DNA from: Hymenobacter negativus | GTDB lineage: Bacteria > Bacteroidota > Bacteroidia > Cytophagales > Hymenobacteraceae | NCBI RefSeq assembly: GCF_016056375.1 | Contig: NZ_JAEDAE010000003.1 | Location: forward strand, 558,001 to 622,000 | DNA length: 64,000 bases | Direction: 5' to 3' | Part shown: positions 45,079 through 53,413 of the stretch, piece after piece | How the letters are laid out: each line of letters begins with the position of its first letter | How positions within the stretch are numbered: position 1 is the first letter of the stretch | Notes under the pieces: generated by a model | Database searches by the model: none | What the model was told of the DNA's origin: nothing | What the model saw: only the letters and a program-made list of their open reading frames with translations | Position numbers and translations under genes: made by a program

Positions 45079-46194
45079 ATGCCCGGCACCACCATCCAAG
45101 CCATCAGTATCTACAAGCTGCTTGTGCCGCTGCGCGAGCCGTTCGTCATTTCCCTCGGCCCGCTGCTGGCGGTGGAAAACCTCGTGGTGGTGCTGCGCAC
45201 GGCCGATGGCCTCGTCGGCTACGGCGAGAGCAGCCCCTTCCTCACCATCAACGGCGAGAGCATAGACACCGGCTTCATTGTGGGCCAGTATTTTGCCCCG
45301 GCTCTGAAGGGCCGCGACGCGCTGGACCTACCGGGCTGCCTGGCCGAGCTGGACCGCATCATCTACGGCAACAGCAGCATCAAAAGCGCCTTCGACATTG
45401 CCCTGCACGACATTGCAGCGCAGCATGCCGGCCTGCCGCTCTACGAATTCTTGGGCGGCAAAAACGACAAAGTCCTCACCACCGACATGACCGTAAGCCT
45501 CGGCCCGGCCGAGAAAATGCGGGCCGATGCCGAGCAGTTTCAGCGGGAGGGCTTTCCGGCCATCAAAGTGAAGCTGGGGGGCGGGCTGGAAGAAGACGTG
45601 GAGCGCATCCGGGCCATCCGGGCCGGCATCGGCCCCACGCACCCGCTGCGCATCGATGCCAACCAGGGCTGGCAAACGGCCGACCGTGCCATTACCGTGT
45701 TGCAAGCCCTGGCCGAATTCAACATCGAGCACTGCGAAGAGCCCATCCTGCGCCAGCATTTCATGGAGCTGAGCCGGGTGCGGGCCGCTTCGCCCATTCC
45801 GATAATGGCCGACGAGAGCTGCGGCGACGAGCACGACGCCGCCCGCCTCATCCAGCTCCAGGCCTGCCAGATGCTCAATATCAAGCTGGGCAAGTCGTCC
45901 GGCTTTCATCGGGCTCAGAAAATAGCGAAGCTAGCTGAGGCCGCCGGCCTCACGCTGCAAGTGGGCGGCTTCCTCGAATCGCGCCTGGGCATGACGGCCG
46001 CCGCTCACCTGGCCCTGAGCAACCCCGCCATCCACCACTGCGATTTTGACACCCCGCTCATGTTTACCGCCGACCCCGTGGTGGGCGGCTTCCGCTACCG
46101 CCCCGGCGGCGTGATTGAGATGCCCACCGGCCCCGGCCTGGGCGCGACGATTGACGAGAGTTGGCTGCGGAAAGCGCCCCAAATCCATTTCTGA
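45079..46194 (+). CDS. Dipeptide epimerase (enolase superfamily)
   Basis: 371 residues of the muconate-lactonizing-enzyme subgroup. Catalytic Lys163/Lys165 in AIKVKLG and Lys269 in LNIKLGKSSG flank the site; metal ligands are Asp193 (RIDANQGW), Glu220 or Glu221 (HCEEPI) and Asp245 (IMADESCGDEHDA). The later HCDFDTPLM has the DxD typical of Ala-Glu-type dipeptide epimerases. It probably converts L-Ala-D-Glu from peptidoglycan to L-Ala-L-Glu, or a similar dipeptide. The stop codon overlaps the start of the next gene (TGATG), so they are one operon. Confidence 0.9.
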   Translation: MPGTTIQAISIYKLLVPLREPFVISLGPLLAVENLVVVLRTADGLVGYGESSPFLTINGESIDTGFIVGQYFAPALKGRDALDLPGCLAELDRIIYGNSSIKSAFDIALHDIAAQHAGLPLYEFLGGKNDKVLTTDMTVSLGPAEKMRADAEQFQREGFPAIKVKLGGGLEEDVERIRAIRAGIGPTHPLRIDANQGWQTADRAITVLQALAEFNIEHCEEPILRQHFMELSRVRAASPIPIMADESCGDEHDAARLIQLQACQMLNIKLGKSSGFHRAQKIAKLAEAAGLTLQVGGFLESRLGMTAAAHLALSNPAIHHCDFDTPLMFTADPVVGGFRYRPGGVIEMPTGPGLGATIDESWLRKAPQIHF

Positions 46195-47432
46195 TGCGAA
46201 GGAGCCTATTTGCCGGGGCGCTACTGGGTGCGCTGGCCCTGCTGAGCAGGCCCGCCGAGGCGCAATTTGGCCCGAATGCCCTGCGCCAAGTGCTGCGCCA
46301 CGACACCGTGGGCCTGGCCCGCGTGCTGGCCCGGCCCGACCACTACCGCTTGCAAATCATCTACACCCGCATCCGGCGCGATGCGGCGGGGCAGCCGCAT
46401 TTTCGCACCTCCCGCTACCACGTGCGGCCTCGCCAATATTTCTACCCGGCCAGCACCGTGAAGCTGGCCGCCGTGGCCCTGGCCCTGCAAAAGCTGCGCG
46501 CCCTGAATGCCGAGTATCCCGGCCTGAACCCCGACTCGCCTATGCTGACGGACTCGGCTTTCGCAGGCCAGACGCGGGTGCGACGCGACACCAGCGCCGC
46601 CGGCGGCCGGCCCACCGTGGGCAATTACCTGCGCAAAATTCTATTAGTAAGTGATAACGACGCCTTCAACCGGCTCTATGAGTTCGTCGGGCCGGAAGAG
46701 TTGAACCACGAGCTGGCCCGGCTGGGCCTGCGCCACACCCGCCTCGTGAACCGGCTCTCGGTGGGCGACCAGGAGCCCGGCAGCCGCCACACCAATCCTA
46801 TCCGCTTCTTCGCCGACACGGCGGCCACCCAGCTGCTCTACGCCCAGCCGGCCGGTTACTTCGCCGGGCGCTGGCCCCGGCTGGGCCTGCGCGGCGAGGC
46901 CATCGGCCAGGCTTACATCAAAGGCGACCAGCAAGTGGCCGGTCCGCTGGATTTCAGTCAGAAAAATGCCTTCGCGCTGCCCGACCAGCAGCGGCTGCTC
47001 CGCACTATACTGTTTCCCGAAGCTGTGCCCGCCGCCCGCCGCCTGCGCCTCGCGCCCGACGACTATGCCCGGCTGCGCACGGCCATGGCGCAACTGCCGC
47101 GCGAAAGTGACCACCCGCGTTACGCCCCGGCCCAATTTCCGGATACCTACGCCAAATACCTGCTCGGCGGGGGCGGAATTGCCGCTTTGCCGCCGGGTGT
47201 GCGGGTGTTCAATAAAATCGGGCAGGCCTACGGGTTTCTTATCGACAACGCTTACATCCAGGACGAAGCCCACGGAGTGGAATTCCTGCTCAGCGCGGTA
47301 CTGTACGTAAACGCCGACGGTGTGCTGAACGACGATAAGTACGAGTACGACACCATCGGCTTCCCCTTCCTGCGCGACCTGGGCCGCCGGGTGTACGAGG
47401 CCGAATGCCGCCGGGCACAACGTTCGAAGTAG
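46194..47432 (+). CDS. Secreted class A beta-lactamase-like serine hydrolase
   Basis: 412 residues with a signal peptide (MRRSLFAGALLGALALLSRPAEAQ). Active site: Ser87-x-x-Lys90 in PASTVKLAAVALAL and Ser153-Asp154-Asn155 in LLVSDNDAF; a KTG-like position is replaced by NKIGQAYG. It is longer than class A beta-lactamases and is more likely a peptidase or D,D-peptidase-like enzyme acting on cell-wall peptides, which fits its operon with the dipeptide epimerase. The ATG overlaps the epimerase stop codon. Confidence 0.88.
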   Translation: MRRSLFAGALLGALALLSRPAEAQFGPNALRQVLRHDTVGLARVLARPDHYRLQIIYTRIRRDAAGQPHFRTSRYHVRPRQYFYPASTVKLAAVALALQKLRALNAEYPGLNPDSPMLTDSAFAGQTRVRRDTSAAGGRPTVGNYLRKILLVSDNDAFNRLYEFVGPEELNHELARLGLRHTRLVNRLSVGDQEPGSRHTNPIRFFADTAATQLLYAQPAGYFAGRWPRLGLRGEAIGQAYIKGDQQVAGPLDFSQKNAFALPDQQRLLRTILFPEAVPAARRLRLAPDDYARLRTAMAQLPRESDHPRYAPAQFPDTYAKYLLGGGGIAALPPGVRVFNKIGQAYGFLIDNAYIQDEAHGVEFLLSAVLYVNADGVLNDDKYEYDTIGFPFLRDLGRRVYEAECRRAQRSK

Positions 47433-47464
47433 TCCTGATAATGGAGCCTTTAGCTAGAAATTAG

Positions 47465-49933
47465 CTATTTTACCATTAGGCGCACGGCAGAGCCGTTGCC
47501 ACGTACCACGTATAGGCCGGGGGCGAGGCCCGCCAGTTCCAGTTGCAGCGTACCGTTGCCGGCCTGCGTAGCCGTGCGCCGCACCCGGCCGGCCAGGTCG
47601 AGCACCTGAACCGGCTGGCCGGGGGCGAGGCCTGCCACCGTGACCGTGCCCGCCGACGGATTGGGCCACACCTGCAGCCGGGCGAGCGCGCCGGTGGTCA
47701 CTGCCACCGCCCGTACCGGCGACAGGCTTTCGGGTCCGTTGTTGTCCAGCTGGCGGAGGCGGTAATACACCGTGGGGCCGGGGTAGGTGGCCAGCGCTGC
47801 ATCGTCGAACTGATAGCTGTGGGGCATCGTGCTGCTGCCCTGGCCCGCCACCCAACCCAGGCGGCGGAACCCCGCGCCATCGGTGGAGGCTTCGACGGCA
47901 AAGCCGGCATTGTTTTTCTCCGAAGCCGTGTGCCAGTTCAGGCGCGCCGTGGGCCCGTGGGCTTCGGCCGTAAAGTCCGTCAGCTCCACCGGCAGGGAGG
48001 CCGTTAGGGTGATGTTTGCATTATTGATGGCGAAAAACACGTTGTTCAGCGCCTGGATTTTGAAGCGGCCCTGGGTCGTGTTCACGTTGGGGAGCTGCAC
48101 CGCCTGGGTACCATCGTTGGGCGTGCTGGCCAGCAGCACGGTGGGAAAGGTCAGGCCCCCATCGGTCGAGAAAAGCACTTGCACGTTGGTGCAATTCACC
48201 GGGGCCTGGTCGGTGCCCAGCACGCTCCAGGTGAGGGCATAGGTGCTGCCGCCTACCGCCGAGAAGGCCGCGCTGGGGGCCGTCACAGTAAAGGGCCCGG
48301 CCGAGGCCACGGCCAGGGTCACGTTGGCACCCGCCACGCCGCTGTGGTTGTCGCGCGCCGTGAGGCGAAAATTGAGGGTACGTGCCACCTGGGGCAGGAT
48401 TTCGCCCAGCGAAGCCGTGTTGGCCAATAGCGAGGTCAGGTTTGGAAACGTGCGGTCCGGGCTGGACACGGGCGCAAAGCTGCGGAACAGCGGCGGGCCC
48501 GAAACATCGGTGGCCGCGCCGGCCAGGCCGCTGGCGTTGCCCAGGTCCAGCTCTTCCCAGGAGTAGGTGAGGGCATCGCCGTTGGGGTCGGTGCCGCTGC
48601 CGGCCAGGGTGAAAGGAGTGCCCAGCGGAATGGTGTAGGTGTTGCTGGGCGGCACGCTCACGCTGGGCGGCTGGTTGCCGGTGGCCGTGAAGGTGCCGCA
48701 AGCAGTGCCCAAACTCGACGCGATGGCGCTCAGGCTGCCGGCGTGGAAATAAGGAATGCCTGACCCTACATTATCAGGTGCGCAGCGCGAGTCATACGAC
48801 ATAATGGTGTTGCCCGCGCCGGGCTCAAAGGCCAGCGCGGGGCTGCGGTTGCCGCCGCTGCAGTTGCCTTTGTCGCCGTTGAACGTGTGCTCCGAGCCGA
48901 GCTGATGGCCCATTTCGTGCGTCACAACAGTGGCCATCAGGCCGGGTGTGGACCCGGTGGAGGCTCCGCCTCCCTTATAAGGGTCGAAGCACGTCACGCC
49001 CACGTAGGCCACCCCGGAGTAGCCCCCGGACAGATAGCCCAGCACGTGCCCAATGTCGTAGTTGGCGCTGCCAATCACGGTATTGATGGAAGCGCGGCTT
49101 TCATCAATCATGGTGCCGGGGCTGCTGTTCGTGTAGGGGTCGGTAGCCGGGTCGGTGTAAATGAGCAGGTCGTTGTTGCCAATCAACTGAAGGCGTACAG
49201 CCAGCTCGCGCTCGTACACGGCGTTCAGGGCACTCACCAGCGCGACCAGGCGGGCCGTGGTGGTGGCCAGGTCGTTGTTGCCCAGCGCCGCGTTGCGATA
49301 AAACTCGCCGGTGGTGGCCAGGGCCAGGCGCAGCACGCGCAGCTGGCTACCATAGGGCGCGGGCGGTGCGGGCGGGGTACCTCCGGTGGGCCGCCGTGCC
49401 CGGCCCGGCACCGGCAAGGCCTGGCAGGCAAACTCCGGCAGCGCATCAGGGTGGCTCTGGTAGCGGTTGGCAATGCCAGGGGCCGCCTCAATGCTGTAGG
49501 CACTGGTAGAATCCAGCACCTGGGCGTGCAGGCCGGCGGGCGAAGTTTCGAGGCGCACCGAGGCGCTGGGCTCGTCCAGGCCGTGTCCGGCGTAGGTCTG
49601 AATCTGCGGATAGCGGGCCGCCAGGTCCGGGGCCATCACCGGCACTTTGGTGAGGGCAAAGCGGTGCAGCGTGCCATCGGGGTAGGGCAGTTCCAGGGTT
49701 ACGGCTTCGGCGGGGCGGGTTTCGGCTGGGGCACTGGCCAGGCGGGCGTCCAGCTGCGCGGCATTGAGGGTAAACCAACTGCCGGCGTTTTTTTGGGCAG
49801 CCGCGCCACTGCGGGCGGCCGGTGCCGTAGCGGGCTGCCACAGCGGAGCAGGACTTTGGGCGCTGCCCACCCGGGCACCCAATAGTAGCGAAACAACCAG
49901 CGCAAAAGAAACCTTACCGTATCTGAAATCCAT
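47465..49933 (-). CDS. Secreted metzincin protease with T9SS sorting domain
   Basis: 822 residues. Signal peptide (MDFRYGKVSFALVVSLLLGA), propeptide-like region to about 190, then a reprolysin-type catalytic domain with HEMGHQLGSEH (zinc ligands His339, His343, His349; catalytic Glu340) and the Met-turn TIMSYDSRC. Beta domains with Ig/FN3-like pattern follow (SAVGGSTYALTWSVLG, LNWHTASEKNNAGFAVEAS), and the end (LQVWPNPSAGTVTVAGL ... LAPGLYVVRG) is a T9SS sorting domain. It is an extracellular endopeptidase, probably feeding the periplasmic exopeptidases of the region. The ATG at 49933 is chosen for the signal peptide. Confidence 0.92.
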   Translation of the reverse strand: MDFRYGKVSFALVVSLLLGARVGSAQSPAPLWQPATAPAARSGAAAQKNAGSWFTLNAAQLDARLASAPAETRPAEAVTLELPYPDGTLHRFALTKVPVMAPDLAARYPQIQTYAGHGLDEPSASVRLETSPAGLHAQVLDSTSAYSIEAAPGIANRYQSHPDALPEFACQALPVPGRARRPTGGTPPAPPAPYGSQLRVLRLALATTGEFYRNAALGNNDLATTTARLVALVSALNAVYERELAVRLQLIGNNDLLIYTDPATDPYTNSSPGTMIDESRASINTVIGSANYDIGHVLGYLSGGYSGVAYVGVTCFDPYKGGGASTGSTPGLMATVVTHEMGHQLGSEHTFNGDKGNCSGGNRSPALAFEPGAGNTIMSYDSRCAPDNVGSGIPYFHAGSLSAIASSLGTACGTFTATGNQPPSVSVPPSNTYTIPLGTPFTLAGSGTDPNGDALTYSWEELDLGNASGLAGAATDVSGPPLFRSFAPVSSPDRTFPNLTSLLANTASLGEILPQVARTLNFRLTARDNHSGVAGANVTLAVASAGPFTVTAPSAAFSAVGGSTYALTWSVLGTDQAPVNCTNVQVLFSTDGGLTFPTVLLASTPNDGTQAVQLPNVNTTQGRFKIQALNNVFFAINNANITLTASLPVELTDFTAEAHGPTARLNWHTASEKNNAGFAVEASTDGAGFRRLGWVAGQGSSTMPHSYQFDDAALATYPGPTVYYRLRQLDNNGPESLSPVRAVAVTTGALARLQVWPNPSAGTVTVAGLAPGQPVQVLDLAGRVRRTATQAGNGTLQLELAGLAPGLYVVRGNGSAVRLMVK

Positions 49934-50264
49934 ATGTATCAAGCATAGTCGGGCATTGTGCAATAATTATACAGTGCAAAACCACTATTGCATGCTGCCC
50001 CCACCAAATGAAGAGTAACGGGTTGCAAAATACAAGTCAGAAAGCGAAATGATTCTGTGACTGCATCACAAAGCCTACTCTTGCCACGGTGCCACACACG
50101 AAAGAACGTGCCAGTCAACATCTTTTTGTATCACCTGCTAATGAGATTATATAGTTTATATAAAATATTTATTTGTTGAAAAAAGTCAAAATAGCTTCTC
50201 GTTTAGAGCAGTCGTCCCAAGCCCGTATTTGCGTGAAGCTTATGCAATACATCCGGCGGTAGCC
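49934..50264. other. AT-rich intergenic region
   Basis: About 330 bp between the metzincin start and the DCC gene end. From 50120 to 50190 it is strikingly AT-rich (runs such as TTATATAAAATATTTATTTG). It must carry the metzincin promoter. I see no gene or stable hairpin in it. Confidence 0.5.
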
Positions 50265-50681
50265 TTACAAAAACCGTGTTTTCAGGGCCGGAGTCGGCAG
50301 CATGCAGCTTTGCTGCCGGCCAAACCAGCGGTAGCGGTGCCGGGCCACGAAGCGGTATACGGCATCGCGCCAGGCGGCGGGCAGCGCCCGGCCCAGCGCC
50401 GCTAGCCGCCACCCGCCGCCCAGCCCTTCGGCAATGCGCAGCACGGCGGCCGAATGCGAGTACAGCCGCCCGCCGCTGAGCAGCAGCACCGACTCCGGCT
50501 CGGCCGCGACGGCGGCCGGCGCAAGGCCCTGAGCCAGCAGCAGCACGCGGCCCGCCTCGCTTTGCAGGGCCGCGAAGCGGAAGCGGCCCGCCGGGTCGTG
50601 GCGAATGACGAACTGCACAAAGCCGTTGCAGAGGTTGCACACGCCGTCGAACAGGATAATATCGGGAGCAGGGTTGGGCAT
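50265..50681 (-). CDS. DCC family thiol-disulfide oxidoreductase
   Basis: 138 residues with the family-defining start IILFDGVCNLCNGFVQFVI: Asp12, Cys15 and Cys18 form the DxxCxxC site of a thioredoxin-like fold. Later FRFAALQSEAG and VLLLSGGRLYSHSAAVLRI are typical. The family is thought to handle disulfides near the membrane and is often encoded beside HTTM proteins, as here (51404, opposite strand). No signal peptide. Confidence 0.92.
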   Translation of the reverse strand: MPNPAPDIILFDGVCNLCNGFVQFVIRHDPAGRFRFAALQSEAGRVLLLAQGLAPAAVAAEPESVLLLSGGRLYSHSAAVLRIAEGLGGGWRLAALGRALPAAWRDAVYRFVARHRYRWFGRQQSCMLPTPALKTRFL

Positions 50682-50872
50682 GGACGGGGAGTTCGGGCGG
50701 TATGTGAAGGGCTAACGCGCGGCGCGGCCCGGGGTTGGCCCCGGCGTGAGCCGCTGTCGGGGAAGCAGCGCGCGGGCTTTATCCGTATTTACCCAGTTTG
50801 AAATAAGGGTTTATTCGCTGGTTGTGAGTTAGAAAAGGCGCGTATATCAGGCAAATCAATCCCTCAACCACT

Positions 50873-51244
50873 ATGTTCACCAAAACGATTAACCGTTCAT
50901 TTGCAGCGCTGATTCTGGGCGCGGCCCTGCTCGGCGCTTGCCAAAGCAAAAATTCCACCGACGAAACCAACAGCTCGGCCGGCAGCAGCACCGAAACCAG
51001 CACCAGCACGGAATCCAGCATGAGCACCGACTCGTCAGGCACAAATACGGGCAGCATGGGCACCGGCACCACCAGCGGCACGGCCGATGGCTCGGGCGGC
51101 GGCATGAATTCGAGCGCGGGCGGGGTCACGGGTGGTACTACGGGCAGCCGCAGTAACTCGAACAGCGGCACCACCACGGGCGGCTCCACCAGCGGCAACG
51201 GCTCTACTACTGGCACCACCGGCAGCACCACCGGCGGGCAGTAA
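50873..51244 (+). CDS. Ser/Thr/Gly-rich lipoprotein
   Basis: 123 residues. Signal peptide with lipobox LLGAC (Cys23). The mature chain is almost only Ser, Thr, Gly and Asn (for example SSTETSTSTESSMSTDSSG and TGGSTSGNGSTTGTTGSTTG), so it is disordered and could be a flexible linker, a glycosylation platform (Bacteroidota O-glycosylate D-S/T-A/I/L/V/M sites) or a cell-surface spacer. No known family. It stands between the DCC and HTTM genes and has a counterpart at 53059. Confidence 0.72.
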   Translation: MFTKTINRSFAALILGAALLGACQSKNSTDETNSSAGSSTETSTSTESSMSTDSSGTNTGSMGTGTTSGTADGSGGGMNSSAGGVTGGTTGSRSNSNSGTTTGGSTSGNGSTTGTTGSTTGGQ

Positions 51245-51403
51245 GCCAGCCACCGTGCGCCGAAAGCCGGCCCTGGCCGGCGAATAAGCGTATGCGGGGG
51301 GTAAACCCGCACGGGCTACTTCACAGGGCGAAAAGGCGGGTCATGCGTGGCTGCCTTTTCGCCTTGTTATTTTTCAGGCCGGCGGCTGCCGGATTTTCGT
51401 TTT

Positions 51404-52960
51404 ATGGAGGAAAACTATACGGGGTTTTGGGGCGTGCTGCGCCGGCCGTTCGTACTCGATTTGCGGGCGCTGGCGCTGCTGCGCGTGGCCACGGCGGCCG
51501 TGGTATTGCTCGATTTGGCCATTCGCAGCACCGACCTGGAGGCGCACTATGCCAACATGGGCGTGCTGCCGCTGGCAGTGCTGCACGACCATGTGTGGTC
51601 GGCCTATCAGTTTTCGCTGCATGCGGCCAGTGGGCTGTGGCAGGCGCAGGCGGGGCTGTTTTTGCTGGCGGCGGGGCTGGCGGTGCTGCTGCTGCTGGGC
51701 TACCACACGCGGCTGGCCACGGTGGCCTCGTGGGTGCTGCTGGTATCGGTGCAAAACCGCAACCCGCTCATCGGGCAGGGCGGCGATGACTTGCTGCGGA
51801 TGTTGCTGTTCTGGGGCATGTTTCTGCCTTGGGGGCGGGTGTGGAGCTGGGACGCGCGCGACCGGCCAGCTCCCGCGCGGCTCGACTATTTCAGCGCCGC
51901 CACGGTGGCTTATGTGGTACAAATTGCGCTGCTGTACTGGTGCACCGCGCTGCTCAAAAACGGCCCCGAATGGACCCGGACCGGCACTGCCCTCTACTAT
52001 GCCTTTAGCCTCGACCAGCTGCTGCTGCCCGGCGGCCGCCTGCTCTACCCGCACCCCGACCTGCTGCGCGGCCTCACCTTTGCCACGTACTACATGGAGC
52101 TGCTGCTGCCGTTTGCGCTGTTTTTGCCGGTGGGAGTGAAGTGGTGGCGGCTGATGGTGGTGGGCGTGCTGTTCGGGTTTCACCTCGGCATCAGCGTCAC
52201 GCTGTACGTGGGCCTGTTTTTTATCATCAACATGGTTTCGCTACTGGGGCTGCTGCCGCCCACCGCGCTGGACTGGCTTACGGGCCGGGCTGCTCCGCAC
52301 GTGGCCCGGGCCGCTGGCTGGCGCGCCCGGCTACCGGCCTGGCCGCTGCCGTGGCGCCTGCGCCTGGAGCGCACCCGCGAGCCTTCGGCCGGCAGCCGGC
52401 GGGTGCTGCGCGCCGTGCGCGAAACCTTCGTGGCCCTGACGCTGGCCTATGTGTGCTGGTGGAACCTCGATGATGTGGCCGTGCTACGCCCCACCGGCCG
52501 CCTGATGGTGGCCCCGGCGCGCTGGTTTGGGCTGTTGTTTCGGGTCGACCAGCACTGGGGCATGTTTGCGCCCGTGGTGTTCAAGGATGATGGCTGGTAC
52601 CTCTTCGACGCCACCACTGCTGACAACCGCCACATCGACCTGAACCGGGCCGGGGCACCCATCGTCCATACCAAGCCGGCTGCGGTGGTGTCGTTGTTCA
52701 AAAACGACCGGTGGCGCAAGTATTCGGAGAACTACCTCTTCGTGAGCAACGCTTGGATGCGGCCTTATTACTGCAATTACCTGCTGCGCATCTGGCACGA
52801 AAACCCGGCCCATGCCCCGCTCACCCACCTTTCGATTGTGTACATGAAAGAAGTTTCGTTGCCTGACTACCGGGTGGCAAAGCCGGTGCGCGAGGTGCTT
52901 TGCGAGTGCGAGCCAGAGCCTGCGTCGACTCAGGACGATGCAAAAGTGCTTGATGAATAA
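51404..52960 (+). CDS. HTTM domain membrane protein (gamma-carboxylase-like)
   Basis: 518 residues. The HTTM (horizontally transferred transmembrane) domain, related to the N-terminal part of vitamin K-dependent gamma-carboxylase, occupies about residues 15-320: ALALLRVATAAVVLLDLAIRS, GLWQAQAGLFLLAAGLAVLLLL, LLRMLLFWGMFLPWGRVWSW, MELLLPFALFLPVGVKWWRL. Several helices follow, and the C-terminal ~150 residues (HWGMFAPVVFKDDGWYLFDA) are soluble. The enzymatic activity of bacterial HTTM proteins is not established. The ATG at 51404 is preferred over an upstream one at 51347, since the family N-terminus starts near it. DCC proteins commonly occur with HTTM. Confidence 0.88.
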   Translation: MEENYTGFWGVLRRPFVLDLRALALLRVATAAVVLLDLAIRSTDLEAHYANMGVLPLAVLHDHVWSAYQFSLHAASGLWQAQAGLFLLAAGLAVLLLLGYHTRLATVASWVLLVSVQNRNPLIGQGGDDLLRMLLFWGMFLPWGRVWSWDARDRPAPARLDYFSAATVAYVVQIALLYWCTALLKNGPEWTRTGTALYYAFSLDQLLLPGGRLLYPHPDLLRGLTFATYYMELLLPFALFLPVGVKWWRLMVVGVLFGFHLGISVTLYVGLFFIINMVSLLGLLPPTALDWLTGRAAPHVARAAGWRARLPAWPLPWRLRLERTREPSAGSRRVLRAVRETFVALTLAYVCWWNLDDVAVLRPTGRLMVAPARWFGLLFRVDQHWGMFAPVVFKDDGWYLFDATTADNRHIDLNRAGAPIVHTKPAAVVSLFKNDRWRKYSENYLFVSNAWMRPYYCNYLLRIWHENPAHAPLTHLSIVYMKEVSLPDYRVAKPVREVLCECEPEPASTQDDAKVLDE

Positions 52961-53058
52961 GTATTTATCCGGATGAAAATCCGAATAAATCGCGCTGCTT
53001 GCTTCCGTATAAAAGAAGGCCTCCGGCAATTTTCATTCTCCCACTTTTTCTTACTCCT

Positions 53059-53337
53059 ATGAAAAGCAAATGGATTTCGGTACTGACTGGCGTGCTGCTG
53101 TGCTCGTCGCTTAGCTTCTTCAGTTCCTGTACAACGTCAGAAAATGCCGGCACTACTTCGGGTTCGACCTCGGGAACAACCACGGATGGCACGACTACCG
53201 GTACAACCACTACCGGCACAACCACCACGGGCACAACGACCACCGGCACGACCACCACGGGCACAACAACCACTGGAACCACATCGGGCACCACCAGTGG
53301 TACTACGAGCGGCACCACCACGGGCACAACTACCTGA
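53059..53337 (+). CDS. Thr/Gly-repeat lipoprotein
   Basis: 92 residues: a signal with Cys24 (SFFSSC), ten residues of spacer, then T-T-T-T-G repeated five times (49-73) and T-T-S-G / T-T-T-G repeats to the end. Half the mature chain is Thr. Encoded by tandem 15-bp DNA repeats, so length probably varies between strains. A strong terminator follows. Like the lipoprotein at 50873 it may be a spacer or O-glycosylated surface chain; both flank the HTTM gene. Confidence 0.72.
   Translation: MKSKWISVLTGVLLCSSLSFFSSCTTSENAGTTSGSTSGTTTDGTTTGTTTTGTTTTGTTTTGTTTTGTTTTGTTSGTTSGTTSGTTTGTTT
53203..53277 (+). repeat. Five tandem 15-bp coding repeats (TTTTG)
   Basis: Five imperfect 15-bp units of the type ACNACNACNACNGGN (third positions vary) encode Thr4-Gly. 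Units differ in synonymous sites, so the amino-acid pattern is kept while the DNA drifts. Confidence 0.85.
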
Positions 53338-53359
53338 TTGCCTACTCCAACTGCCAGTT

Positions 53360-53392
53360 AAAAAGCCGCATTCAAGAAGGGTGCGGCTTTTT
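53360..53392 (+). terminator. Terminator of the Thr/Gly lipoprotein gene
   Basis: AAAAAGCCGCA / TGCGGCTTTTT hairpin with T-tract, 22 bp after the stop codon. Confidence 0.85.
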
Positions 53393-53413
53393 CTCTTTTG
53401 GGAGATTTATGCC

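Noticed and set aside
51404..52960. True vitamin K-dependent gamma-carboxylase
   Set aside because: Only the HTTM part is similar; there is no evidence for a Glu-rich substrate and the soluble C-terminal domain differs.
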